Below the pieces are notes generated by a model. It searched no databases. It was not told where the DNA came from and saw only the letters and a program-made list of their open reading frames with translations. Position numbers and translations under genes: made by a program. From positions 1 to 34,781 of the forward strand of contig CAZNLL010000028.1 of NCBI GenBank assembly GCA_964573885.1: a stretch of DNA of 34,781 nt. Reading direction: 5' to 3'. Positions 1-8,201 of this stretch are shown here, piece after piece (the first letter of the stretch is position 1; each line of letters starts with the position of its first letter). Source of the DNA: CAZNLL01 sp964573885 (GTDB lineage Bacteria; Desulfobacterota; DSM-4660; Desulfatiglandales; Desulfatiglandaceae).

Positions 1-30
1 TGCAGTAAAAACAGAAAGTTATGTCATTTT

Positions 31-49
31 ATATCCAGGGTCTGGATAT
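31..49. repeat. Perfect inverted repeat, operator-like
   Basis: ATATCCAG at 31-38 and its exact reverse complement CTGGATAT at 42-49 flank a 3-base spacer (GGT). No T-run follows on either strand, so a repressor or activator site is more likely than an intrinsic terminator. It lies about 240 bases upstream of the MFS start; the gene to its left is outside the window, so its target is unknown. Confidence 0.5.
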
Positions 50-219
50 CACTATGGGTGAATTCCAGATTTAAAGTGTTAAAAGCGGCATTTGAAGTCA
101 TAGAAGGGGAAATCCCGAATCCTCAAGCGCCTTTTACGCAACAACGGGGTTAACTTGTCCATCTACCAAAATAGGGGCCCCATTTCAAGCCAGTATCGTA
201 CAAAACCTCGGAGCTGCCT

Positions 220-242
220 TTCCCCTCACACCCCGAGGGGAA
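220..242 (+). other. Hairpin in the leader of the MFS gene
   Basis: TTCCCCTC at 220-227 pairs with GAGGGGAA at 235-242 around a 7-base loop, an uninterrupted 8-bp stem. It sits about 45 bases before the GTG start and lacks a following T-run. It could be a leader structure affecting mRNA stability or translation; nothing in the sequence assigns a ligand. Confidence 0.35.
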
Positions 243-287
243 CAAACCGGGCCCGATGAGAATATCAAAGAGCGGTGGAGATCCCCA

Positions 288-1484
288 GTGAGCCATGACC
301 CGTCCCTGGAAAGCAGCCCCCGAAGGGCCCTGTTTCCCCTGAGGCCCCTATTGTTTCTGGCGGCCATCTTTTTCCTGAATTTTATCGCCCGCATCATCCT
401 GGCTCCTTTGATGCCCGCCATCGAGGAAAACCTGAGCTTTGGCCATGGTGAGGCAGGGTCTCTGTTTCTTTTGATCTCCATGGGTTACTTCATCGCCCTC
501 GTGGGATCGGGCTTTATTTCCAGGCCACTCAACCACAGGAGGACCATCATCCTTTCGGCCGCGGCGGTGGGCCTGGGCCTTCTGGGCATTGCATCCAGCA
601 CCTCCCTGTGGGGGATCCGGATCGGCCTGTTTCTCATGGGATTGGCTGCGGGCATCTACCTTCCCTCGGGTATCGCCACCCTGACCTCCCTCACCGCCTC
701 CAGGCACTGGGGGAAGGCCATAGCCATCCATGAAATCGCCCCCAATCTGAGCTTCGTGGTGGCCCCCCTGATCTGTGAAATCCTTCTTGTGTGGTTTTCA
801 TGGCGGGGTGTTTTGGCCCTCTTGGGCATAGGGTCCCTGGCCGCCGGGGCGGCTTTTTTCCGCTTTGGGCTGGGAGGCGCCTTTCCCGGCCAGACCCCCA
901 GTTTTAGGGCCTTCAGAGGCCTCTTTGCCGACCCCTCCTTCTGGATCATGACTGTCCTCTTTAGTCTGGGCATCGCCGGGAGCCTGGGTGTCTACACCAT
1001 GCTCCCCCTCTATCTGGTGGCCGGCCAAGGCATGGAACGCGGCATGGCCAATACCCTCATTGCCCTGTCACGTATTCCGGGCCTCGGCATGGCCTTTATG
1101 GCCGGGTGGGCCTCAGACCGCCTCGGTGTCATCATCACCCTGGCCGCCGTGCTTTTTCTCACGGGCCTCTTGACGCTCCTTCTGGGATTCCTCCCGGGCC
1201 AGTGGATGGTCCTTGCCGTGTTTCTCCAACCCGTCATGGCCGTGTGTTTCTTTCCCCCGGCCTTTGCGGCCCTTTCCTCTATCGGGCCGCCGGAGGCCCG
1301 GAATGTGGCTGTCTCTCTCACGGTACCGGCCGCATTCATCCTGGGTGGAGGTGCCGTTCCCACGGGGATCGGGATCATGGGGGACCGGGGCTTTTTTGCC
1401 CAGGGCATGGCCCTGGTAGGGGCCATCATCCTCCTGGGCTCCCTCTTGGCCCTGTGTCTGAAATTGGCCAAAAGGCCCTCCTAG
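288..1484 (+). CDS. MFS transporter
   Basis: A 398-residue integral membrane protein of the major facilitator superfamily. Around twelve hydrophobic segments can be counted, split by a more polar centre near residues 195-210, the usual two-by-six layout and length. The loop after the second helix (SRPLNHRRTI, about residues 78-87) matches the basic loop 2-3 typical of MFS proteins, and a similar ASDRLG motif occurs in the second half near residue 275. The start is GTG at 288, preceded by GGTGGAG with a 7-base gap; the ATG at 295 is in another frame. It stands alone on this strand and is convergent with the DNA glycosylase gene, sharing the last four bases. The substrate cannot be told from sequence; neighbours give no hint. 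Confidence 0.88.
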   Translation: MSHDPSLESSPRRALFPLRPLLFLAAIFFLNFIARIILAPLMPAIEENLSFGHGEAGSLFLLISMGYFIALVGSGFISRPLNHRRTIILSAAAVGLGLLGIASSTSLWGIRIGLFLMGLAAGIYLPSGIATLTSLTASRHWGKAIAIHEIAPNLSFVVAPLICEILLVWFSWRGVLALLGIGSLAAGAAFFRFGLGGAFPGQTPSFRAFRGLFADPSFWIMTVLFSLGIAGSLGVYTMLPLYLVAGQGMERGMANTLIALSRIPGLGMAFMAGWASDRLGVIITLAAVLFLTGLLTLLLGFLPGQWMVLAVFLQPVMAVCFFPPAFAALSSIGPPEARNVAVSLTVPAAFILGGGAVPTGIGIMGDRGFFAQGMALVGAIILLGSLLALCLKLAKRPS

Positions 1485-2146
1485 GAACCGTGTTCCCAGG
1501 TTTCAAGGGGGCAAACCTTACACAGGGGCCTTTTTCGGCAGTAATCTTTGCCAGTCCTTACGATCAGGGCATGAAACTCATTAAAGAGGGCCGGATCATC
1601 AGGAAGGTGGTCGACAAAGAGGGTCTGTAATTCGTTGTAGGTGGCCTGTTCTCCCGCCATGCCGTGGCGGTACAGGATGCGGTGGGTGTAGGCGTCAACG
1701 ACGAATACAGGTCGATCGGCCCCATAAAGAAGGATGCTGTCCGCGGTTTCGGGGCCCACCCCCTTCACCCCCAGAAGGCCTTTCCTGAGGGGCCCGAGCG
1801 CTTCTTTTAAGAGAAAGGACAGGTCTCCGCCCTGACGGGAGACAATAAAGTCAATCAAGTTCTTCAGGCGCCTGGCCTTGATGTTATAGTATCCCGCCGG
1901 CCTAATCGCTTGGGCCAATTGGGGCACGGTCGCCGACGCCAAGGCCTGGATGGAAAGCAGCCCTTGGTCCTTCAGGTTGGCAATCGCCCTTTCCACGTTT
2001 TTCCAATTGGTGTTTTGGGTGAGGACCGCCCCCACAATGATCTCCAACCGGGTATCCCCCGGCCACCAGTGCTGGGGTCCGAAATGGTCCTTGAGACGGT
2101 TGTACATCTCCATCAATCGCTGCCCGGTCAGGGTGACATGACTCAT
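1481..2146 (-). CDS. EndoIII-like DNA glycosylase, MagIII/MpgII type
   Basis: A 221-residue HhH-GPD DNA base-excision repair glycosylase. The helix-hairpin-helix and catalytic region reads LLGVKGVGPETAD followed by VVDAYTHR, which keeps the catalytic aspartate. The lysine nucleophile of endonuclease III (in GVGRKTA) is replaced by glutamate, so a monofunctional glycosylase like the 3-methyladenine enzymes MagIII and MpgII is more likely than a bifunctional lyase. The C-terminus has only three of the four [4Fe-4S] cysteines, spaced C-x5-C-x2-C, and ends nine residues later. The ATG at 2146 is preferred: GGAGG lies upstream, the protein then has family length, and a likely promoter (2189-2218) lies upstream of it. 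An upstream start at 2236 would precede that promoter. Convergent with the MFS gene. Confidence 0.85.
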   Translation of the reverse strand: MSHVTLTGQRLMEMYNRLKDHFGPQHWWPGDTRLEIIVGAVLTQNTNWKNVERAIANLKDQGLLSIQALASATVPQLAQAIRPAGYYNIKARRLKNLIDFIVSRQGGDLSFLLKEALGPLRKGLLGVKGVGPETADSILLYGADRPVFVVDAYTHRILYRHGMAGEQATYNELQTLFVDHLPDDPALFNEFHALIVRTGKDYCRKRPLCKVCPLETWEHGS

Positions 2147-2174
2147 CTTTCCCCAATCCTCCCTTTCCAACGCC

Positions 2175-2203
2175 TTGACAGGCCCAGTAAGATACCTTAA
2201 ATT
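2175..2203 (+). promoter_or_regulatory. Candidate sigma70 promoter for EF-G gene
   Basis: TTGACA at 2175-2180 is a perfect -35 box. Either TTAAAT (2197-2202, 16-base spacer) or TAAATT (2198-2203, 17-base spacer) could serve as the -10. Transcription would start near 2210, giving a leader of about 70 bases before the EF-G start at 2281. Confidence 0.5.
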
Positions 2204-2218
2204 TAGCGTTTCTGTCAA
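2189..2218 (-). promoter_or_regulatory. Candidate sigma70 promoter for the DNA glycosylase gene
   Basis: On the minus strand TTGACA (2218-2213) is followed after 18 bases by TATCTT (2194-2189). It points at the glycosylase start at 2146 with a leader of roughly 35 bases. It overlaps the opposed EF-G promoter almost completely. Confidence 0.4.
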
Positions 2219-2280
2219 CGATAGCCGGGCACACAAGAACGATTGCGTCGAACCTTTAACCCCAAAAAGCAGGACCCCTT

Positions 2281-4320
2281 ATGAGCCGCCAGGCCTCTCC
2301 AAAACTGACCAAGACCCGCAACATCGGAATCATCGCCCACATTGATGCGGGTAAAACCACTGTGACCGAACGGATCCTTTTTTACACCGGGCGCGTTCAC
2401 AAGATGGGTGAAGTCCACAATGGGGAAGCCACCATGGACTGGATGGAGGAAGAGAAGGAAAGAGGCATCACCATTACCTCGGCGGTCACCTCCTGCGAAT
2501 GGCTCGGCCATACCATCAATATTATAGACACCCCCGGCCACGTGGATTTCACCATCGAAGTGGAAAGGGCCCTCCGTGTCCTGGACGGTGCCATAGGCGT
2601 GTTTTGCGCGGTTGGGGGTGTGGAGCCCCAGTCCGAGACCGTGTGGCACCAGGCGGACAGGTACAAGGTCCCCAAAGTGGCCTTTATCAACAAACTGGAT
2701 CGTGTGGGGGCGGATTTTACCCGGGCCGTAGACATGATCAGGGAACGCCTCGGGGCCACACCTTTACTCTTACAGATCCCCTGGGGCGTGGAAGACACCT
2801 TCAAGGGCGTCATTGATCTTGTCAAGATGAAGGCTGTCCTGTGGCAGGACGAGTCCCTTGGTGCTGAGCTGGAAGAGGTGCCCATTCCTCCCGAGTTCCT
2901 GGACGAGGCTGTCCGACACCGGGAACGGCTCCTGGAATCCCTCGCCGATAAGAACGATCAGATCATGGAAAAATACCTCTCAGAGGAGGAACCCGGGCTT
3001 CAAGAACTCAGGGAGGCCATAAGGAAGGCCACCATCAAATTGGAACTGGTTCCCATTTTTTGTGGGGCCGCCTTACGGAACAAGGGAATACAACCCCTAT
3101 TGGACGGTATCGTAAGCTTCCTCCCCTCCCCCCTTGATGTCCCTCCCATTGCGGGGCATATCCCCTCCTCCGGGAAAGAGGCCTCCTGCCCGCCTGAAAA
3201 AAAGGGCCCCCTGGCCGCCCTGGCCTTCAAGGTCATGATGGATCAAGGCAGAAAAATGACATACCTCCGGGTCTACTCGGGCACCCTCAAGGCCGGAGGC
3301 GCGGTTTATAACCCGGCAAAGGATACCACGGAGAAGGTGGCCCGCCTCCTGAAGCTGCACTCCAACAAGCGAGAGCGCATTGACGGCGCATCGGCAGGGG
3401 ATATTGTTGCGGCCATGGGGCTGAAGGAGACCACCACCGGGGATACCCTTTGTTCAAAAGAGCAACCCATCCTGCTTGAATCCATTCAGTTTAACGAGCC
3501 TGTTATCAGCATGGCCGTAGAGCCCAAAAAGATTCAAGACCATGACCGCCTTCTGGACGCCCTGGGCAAGCTCTCAGATGAAGACCCCACCTTCAAGTAC
3601 CAAATCCACGAGGAAACAGGCCAGATCCTGGTCTCGGGCATGGGTGAATTGCACCTGGAGATAATCCTGGGCAGGGTTAAGCGGGAATTCTTTGTAGAAA
3701 CAAACCGGGGCAGACCCCAGGTGGTCTACCGGGAGACAGTGACCCAGACGGTGGAACACGAAGAGGTCTTTTCCCGCGAACTGGCTGGACAGCAACATTT
3801 TGCAGGCCTCCGGATCCAGGTCTCTCCCCTGCCTCCGGGCACCGGAAACCGCTTTATGGACCACTGCCAAGACCCGGATTTGACCGAAGAATTCCTGAAT
3901 GCAATCATGGAAGGGATTTCAGAGGCCGAAAGCGGGGGGGTCCTCATGGGCTATCCGGTGATCGACGTGCAGACAATCCTCTTGAATATCCAGGTCAAAG
4001 AGACCTTCTCAGACGCCCTGGCCTTCAGGGTAGCGGCGAACATGGCCTTTAAAAACGCCTGTCAAAAGGCTGAGCCTGTCCTGCTCGAGCCCATTATGAA
4101 GGCCGAGGTCCTGGTGCCTGAGGAATTCACCGGTGAGGTCATAAGCGACCTGAACAGCAGACACGGAAAGATCGAGCAAATCGGGGCCAAAGGACCGGTC
4201 CAGGTCATTACCGCCAGTCTTCCCCTCTCAAGGATGTTTGGCTATTCCACGGCACTGCGCTCCGCTTCCCAGGGCAGGGGCACCTTTTCGATGCATTTCA
4301 GCCATTATGATAAGACCTAA
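2281..4320 (+). CDS. fusA: Elongation factor G (translocation GTPase), stand-alone paralogue
   Basis: A 679-residue EF-G. All GTPase motifs are present: G1 AHIDAGKTT (19-27), G2 RGITITS (61-67), G3 DTPGHVD (83-89), G4 NKLD (137-140) and G5 near CGAALRNKG. Domains II, III, IV and V follow in order, with the domain II hallmark around LAALAFKVMMDQ and a C-terminal HGKIEQI segment of domain V. EF-G drives tRNA-mRNA translocation and, in some bacteria, ribosome recycling with RRF. The start ATG at 2281 has an AGGA upstream. There is no rpsL, rpsG or tuf beside it, so it is not the str-operon copy layout; it may be one of the two EF-G paralogues (spdEFG1/spdEFG2 type) known in deltaproteobacteria and spirochaetes. 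Which of these cannot be decided without alignment. Confidence 0.93.
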   Translation: MSRQASPKLTKTRNIGIIAHIDAGKTTVTERILFYTGRVHKMGEVHNGEATMDWMEEEKERGITITSAVTSCEWLGHTINIIDTPGHVDFTIEVERALRVLDGAIGVFCAVGGVEPQSETVWHQADRYKVPKVAFINKLDRVGADFTRAVDMIRERLGATPLLLQIPWGVEDTFKGVIDLVKMKAVLWQDESLGAELEEVPIPPEFLDEAVRHRERLLESLADKNDQIMEKYLSEEEPGLQELREAIRKATIKLELVPIFCGAALRNKGIQPLLDGIVSFLPSPLDVPPIAGHIPSSGKEASCPPEKKGPLAALAFKVMMDQGRKMTYLRVYSGTLKAGGAVYNPAKDTTEKVARLLKLHSNKRERIDGASAGDIVAAMGLKETTTGDTLCSKEQPILLESIQFNEPVISMAVEPKKIQDHDRLLDALGKLSDEDPTFKYQIHEETGQILVSGMGELHLEIILGRVKREFFVETNRGRPQVVYRETVTQTVEHEEVFSRELAGQQHFAGLRIQVSPLPPGTGNRFMDHCQDPDLTEEFLNAIMEGISEAESGGVLMGYPVIDVQTILLNIQVKETFSDALAFRVAANMAFKNACQKAEPVLLEPIMKAEVLVPEEFTGEVISDLNSRHGKIEQIGAKGPVQVITASLPLSRMFGYSTALRSASQGRGTFSMHFSHYDKT

Positions 4321-4323
4321 GAG

Positions 4324-4352
4324 GTCCCCGAGCTGGCGCTCAATCCGGGGAC
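4324..4352. terminator. Hairpin between convergent genes, possible bidirectional terminator
   Basis: GTCCCCG (4324-4330) pairs with CGGGGAC (4346-4352); AGC/GCT inside the loop can extend the fold. It begins four bases after the EF-G stop and covers the stop codon of the convergent amidohydrolase gene. No T-run follows on either strand, so it is a weak intrinsic terminator at best. Confidence 0.4.
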
Positions 4353-5188
4353 AGACCGAGAAAACGTGCCGCGTTCCCTCCGCTTATCCGGTCCACCGCC
4401 TCCCGGGAAAGACCGGCCGAGGCCATTTCCTTCAGATACCTACCGGGTCTGATCAGGGGATAGTCGCTTCCAAAAAGGATCTTATCAAGACCCACGATTT
4501 CCTCGGCAACCCGGTAGACTTGAGGCGTGTAAAGAAAGGGACTGGCCGCCGTGTCAAACCAGACATTTCTTAAGACCTCTTTCACCTCCTTTTTCATGAG
4601 CCCATAAAAGAAAAGCCCACCCCCCCAGTGGGCCAGGACAATGCGGTTCAAGGGATAGGTCTGGATGAAACGGTAGATTTCATTCAGGGTCATGGGTGCC
4701 TTCCCAGGATACACATGTCCTACGGGCTCGTTGGTGTGGAGCAAAAAAGGCACATCAAGATGCACACACAGGGCCATGACCTCACCCAGGGCCTTGACCA
4801 CATCATGGTTGAGGCCAGAGCCGTAGACAGCGAGCTCACCCACCCCGGAGAGTCCGGCCTTGAGACATCTTTCCGCCTCTCCTGCCCCCCCGGGAGCCAG
4901 AGGAGAGAAGGCGCAAAATCCGATGAGGCGGTCGGGGTAACGGTTTACCGATTCCAGGACATAGTCGTTGTGTCTTTGATAATTCTCCGGTTTTTCCCAC
5001 GGAAACCCGAATATGACGGATTTCCGGACCCCTTCTTCTTCCATATTCCGGAGGAGATCCTGCGCCCCCACCACTCTGGCCTTGGGAGAGCGGTAAATGG
5101 AGGCAAAGGCAGGTTCTCCGGAAAGGAGGGCCGGTCCCCGATCCCTGAATTGGGATGGAAATACATGGGCATGGAAATCAATGATCAT
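4340..5188 (-). CDS. Amidohydrolase-family metal-dependent hydrolase (amidohydrolase 2 type)
   Basis: A 282-residue TIM-barrel hydrolase of the amidohydrolase superfamily. The N-terminus IDFHAHVFP gives the HxH metal pair at residues 6 and 8; a second metal histidine probably lies in the segment ending FLLHTNEP, and another in IVLAHWGGG. The C-terminal GSDYPLIRPGR holds the conserved aspartate. Family members act as decarboxylases or hydrolases on cyclic or aromatic substrates; the substrate here is unknown. The start overlaps the stop of the TlpA-like gene by four bases (ATGA), so the two are translationally coupled and it is the last gene of the plsC-to-amidohydrolase run. Length is normal and no key residue appears missing. 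Confidence 0.82.
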   Translation of the reverse strand: MIIDFHAHVFPSQFRDRGPALLSGEPAFASIYRSPKARVVGAQDLLRNMEEEGVRKSVIFGFPWEKPENYQRHNDYVLESVNRYPDRLIGFCAFSPLAPGGAGEAERCLKAGLSGVGELAVYGSGLNHDVVKALGEVMALCVHLDVPFLLHTNEPVGHVYPGKAPMTLNEIYRFIQTYPLNRIVLAHWGGGLFFYGLMKKEVKEVLRNVWFDTAASPFLYTPQVYRVAEEIVGLDKILFGSDYPLIRPGRYLKEMASAGLSREAVDRISGGNAARFLGLSPD

Positions 5189-5700
5189 TTCAGGACCTTG
5201 GCCAGGGATTTCTCCACCGCCCCTGATCTATACCCCACGACTCTGTCCCGGATCCTCCCCTCCCTGTCGATCATGAAGAGGGTGGGAATGGCCGGGGGTG
5301 CGTTAGCGAAGTAATCCTGAATGACACCCCTGTTAAAGCGCACGATGGGATAATTGATCTTCAATTTGTGTTTGAAGAGCCTGAGGTACTTGTCCGGGAC
5401 CTGCCTCGGATCATCCATGGACACGCCCAGCACCACCACATCCCTGTCACGGTACTTTTCCTGAAGTTCGATCAACTCGGGGATGGACGCCCGGCAGGGC
5501 GCGCACCAGGTGGCCCAAAAATCCAGAATAACAACGCTGCCCTGGTAATCGGAGAGGGTCCTCATCTGCCCGGAAAGATCCGGAAGGGTAAAATCCGGGG
5601 CCTTGGGCCCCGCCACGGCCTGATCCCCACAGACCGCCACGGAAAAGAGGAAAACCGTCCATGTTACGATAAGAATTCCTTGCTTTGTGTACGTCTTCAT
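5185..5700 (-). CDS. TlpA/ResA-like periplasmic thiol-disulfide oxidoreductase
   Basis: A 171-residue thioredoxin-fold protein exported by an N-terminal signal (hydrophobic residues about 9-23; cleavage probably after AVA near residue 30). The redoxin core begins at APDFTLPDL, and the active site WCAPC is at 65-69 within FWATWCAPCRASIPE. The cis-proline segment appears in APPAIPTLFMIDREG. Such proteins reduce disulfides in the periplasm, often for cytochrome c maturation. The start chosen is ATG at 5700, preceded by GGGGG six bases away and directly followed by the signal sequence; the open frame to 5781 would add 27 unlike residues and overlap priA. It lies 55 bases after priA and overlaps the amidohydrolase start by four bases. 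Confidence 0.87.
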   Translation of the reverse strand: MKTYTKQGILIVTWTVFLFSVAVCGDQAVAGPKAPDFTLPDLSGQMRTLSDYQGSVVILDFWATWCAPCRASIPELIELQEKYRDRDVVVLGVSMDDPRQVPDKYLRLFKHKLKINYPIVRFNRGVIQDYFANAPPAIPTLFMIDREGRIRDRVVGYRSGAVEKSLAKVLK

Positions 5701-5755
5701 CCAAACCCCCTGTCGTTTGGGTGTAAATCCAGGAAAAAACCTGGGGGCCCACGAT

Positions 5756-8185
5756 TCAAAGGACCTGATAGGGATCCACATCCATTATCATTTGTACCCC
5801 CTCCGAGGCAAGTCCCCTCCTTGTAAGGCGCTCCACCTCGCTTAGGAAGTGCCTGAGCAGAAAAGACCTTCGGCACTTCACCAGGACCTGCCACCGATAT
5901 TTCCCCTTGAGCCTGGAAATGGGGGCCTCCACCGGTCCCAGGACACGGATCTCCCTGCCCCTTTTGGGCCAATGGCGGAGAATCCCTTTGATCTCTGAAC
6001 TCAGACGACGGACCCCCGCCTCGGTTTTCTCCTTGTTATTCCCCTGGAGCCTTAACAGGGCCATGTGGGAGAACGGGGGATAGCTCAGTTGTTCCCGCAG
6101 TTCCCTTTCCTTCTCAAAAAAGGCCCGGTAGTCATGGGCCGTGGCCGCAAGAATCGCGTAGTGATCCTTATTGAAGCTCTGGATAATCACCTTGCCCCTT
6201 TCCTTGCCCCGGCCGGATCGTCCGGCCGCCTGGGAGAGAAGCTGGAAGGTACGTTCCGCGGCCCTGAAGTCTGGAAACCCCAAGGACAGATCAGCGGCGA
6301 TCACGCCCACCAGGGTAACCCCGGGAAAATCATAGCCCTTTGTGATCATCTGGGTACCCACCAGGATATCCACCTCGTGTCTGCTGACCCGTTTCAGGAC
6401 CTCGTAGGCCTGGCCCTTCCTACGGATACGGTCTGTGTCCATCCTCTCAATGCGTGCCGAGGGGAAGAGGCCTTCGAGCTCCTGTTCAAGTTTTTCCGTT
6501 CCAAAGCCGTAGGCCTTTAGGCCCCCTTGACCGCAGGATGGGCATTTGCCCGGGGTGCCCGAGCGGTGGCCGCAATAATGACAGGAAAGCCGGTTCTCCT
6601 TCAAATGATGAATGAGCGCCACATCACAGTTGGGACAGCGCACCACTTGCCCGCAAGACCGGCAGAGATATAGGCGATGAAACCCCCTGCGGTTCAAAAA
6701 AAGGATGGTCTGCTGGTCCCCCCTGTTGAGGTTCTTCTCAAGGGCCTCCCTGAGTCTGGTGCTCAGCATCTCCGAGCGGGGTCTACCATCGCCCGCGGCG
6801 GTCATATCCACAATTTCCACCTCAGGCAGGGACCGTTTCTCCACCCGCTCCGGCATGGAAAGGAGCCTGTATCTTCCGCTTAAGGCATTGTGAAAGGACT
6901 GGACAGACGGCGTACCCGAACCCAAGATGACCACGGCCCCTTCCATCTTGCCCCGCATCACGGCGGCATCTCTGGCCTGGTACCTTGGGCTGCCCTCTTG
7001 CTTATAGGTGGGCTCATGTTCTTCATCCACAATAATCATGCCCAGCTTCGGCAGGGGACTGAAAAGGGCCGAACGGGCTCCGATCACCAGGTCCACCTCC
7101 CCCCGAGCCATGCGCATCCACTGATCATATCTCTCGCCTCGGCTCAGACCGCTGTGGTAAACTGCAGTCTTCTCTCCCAGGCGCGATCTCAATACCCCCT
7201 CCATGTATACAGCCAGGGCGATCTCAGGGACCATTAAAATGACCTGCCCGCCTTTGGCGATGACCTTTTCCGCGGCGCGGTAATAGACCTCTGTCTTGCC
7301 GCTTCCGGTTACTCCGTGGAGAAGGAAGGCGGAAAATTCGCCCTTTTCAGCCCGCCTGTGGATCTCTTCTACAGCCGTTACCTGCTGTCCATGAAGCTGT
7401 TGGGGCACGGGATAGGAAAAGAGGATGTTGCCCGCCGGGCTCCTGTATACAGGGCTCTCATAGGTCTCGACGAGTCCTCTCTTCACCCATTTTTTGAGCA
7501 GATAATCCCCGTTCGGAAAGCGTTTCCTCATGTCGCTCATCAACAGGGTATCGGACTCGCACAGGGCCTGGAGAAAGGCCGCCTCGTCCTTGGCCTTCAA
7601 TGATTCGGTCCTCTCTCTTAAGAGGGCTTTAAGCTCAGATTCCTTCCTGGCCTTAACGAACTTTCGTTTCACCGGCCCCACACGCGGCCTGGGGCTCTTC
7701 TCCCGGATCACCACCCATCCCTGTCTCTCCAGGGAGCGAAGCTCTTCCCTGGGGCAAGGAAGCCGTCCCTCGGGATGATCTCGGATCCAGGAAAGGAGTT
7801 GGTCTTCTTGCGAACCGGCAGGGACCCTGTCGAGCACGGAAAGGCCCTTCTCTGTCAATCGGGCGGACTTAAAAGGGGCTGCATTCAACCCCCCGGGAAG
7901 GACCGACTGAATCACCCTGCCCACAGGATGGAGATAGTAATCGGCCATCCATTCAAAGAAGGGCACCTCTTGCTCATGGAAGAGGGGCTCCGGATCCAGG
8001 ACCTCGGAGATATCCTTAAGCTCGTGATCCCCCTGCCCCTCCCCCTTTTCAAGCACGTAGCCGGTAACTTTTCGATTCCCAAAAGGAACAAAAACGCGGC
8101 ATCCCACCCGGGCCATGGATTCCAGATGCTCCGGAATCGAATAGAGGAAAGAGCCCTTTACGTTCACGGCCACGGCCACTCTCAC
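5756..8185 (-). CDS. priA: Primosomal protein N' (PriA helicase)
   Basis: An 809-residue 3'-5' replication-restart helicase that reloads the replisome at stalled forks. The N-terminal 3' DNA-binding domain starts at VRVAVAVNVKGSFLYSIPE. The helicase core has Walker A GVTGSGKT (about 291-298) and the DEEH box typical of PriA (about 387-390). Eight cysteines between about 508 and 551 (CxxC repeats, starting LCRSCGQVVRCPNC) form the two zinc sites between the helicase lobes. The QxxGRxGR motif VI reads LLSQAAGRSGRG. The start is GTG at 8185: it has GAGGG six bases upstream, matches the family N-terminus, and leaves a 16-base gap from the LolA-like gene. The frame to ATG 8278 would overlap that gene. 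Confidence 0.94.
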   Translation of the reverse strand: MRVAVAVNVKGSFLYSIPEHLESMARVGCRVFVPFGNRKVTGYVLEKGEGQGDHELKDISEVLDPEPLFHEQEVPFFEWMADYYLHPVGRVIQSVLPGGLNAAPFKSARLTEKGLSVLDRVPAGSQEDQLLSWIRDHPEGRLPCPREELRSLERQGWVVIREKSPRPRVGPVKRKFVKARKESELKALLRERTESLKAKDEAAFLQALCESDTLLMSDMRKRFPNGDYLLKKWVKRGLVETYESPVYRSPAGNILFSYPVPQQLHGQQVTAVEEIHRRAEKGEFSAFLLHGVTGSGKTEVYYRAAEKVIAKGGQVILMVPEIALAVYMEGVLRSRLGEKTAVYHSGLSRGERYDQWMRMARGEVDLVIGARSALFSPLPKLGMIIVDEEHEPTYKQEGSPRYQARDAAVMRGKMEGAVVILGSGTPSVQSFHNALSGRYRLLSMPERVEKRSLPEVEIVDMTAAGDGRPRSEMLSTRLREALEKNLNRGDQQTILFLNRRGFHRLYLCRSCGQVVRCPNCDVALIHHLKENRLSCHYCGHRSGTPGKCPSCGQGGLKAYGFGTEKLEQELEGLFPSARIERMDTDRIRRKGQAYEVLKRVSRHEVDILVGTQMITKGYDFPGVTLVGVIAADLSLGFPDFRAAERTFQLLSQAAGRSGRGKERGKVIIQSFNKDHYAILAATAHDYRAFFEKERELREQLSYPPFSHMALLRLQGNNKEKTEAGVRRLSSEIKGILRHWPKRGREIRVLGPVEAPISRLKGKYRWQVLVKCRRSFLLRHFLSEVERLTRRGLASEGVQMIMDVDPYQVL

Positions 8186-8201
8186 ACAGGACCCTCGCCG
8201 C

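Larger units (their letters stand above)
1..287. other. Gene-free left flank, AT-rich leader of the MFS gene
   Basis: No credible coding frame lies here; open frames on the minus strand that reach into it are shadows of the MFS gene. The first 100 bases are clearly richer in A and T than the rest of the window, as expected for a regulatory region. It holds a perfect inverted repeat at 31-49 and a hairpin at 220-242, listed separately. I could not find a convincing -35/-10 pair for the MFS gene. Confidence 0.6.

Noticed and set aside
1481..1530. Frameshift removing a fourth Fe-S cysteine from the DNA glycosylase
   Set aside because: I read the alternative frame past the end of the gene and found no cysteine at a suitable distance, so a simple frameshift does not restore the motif.
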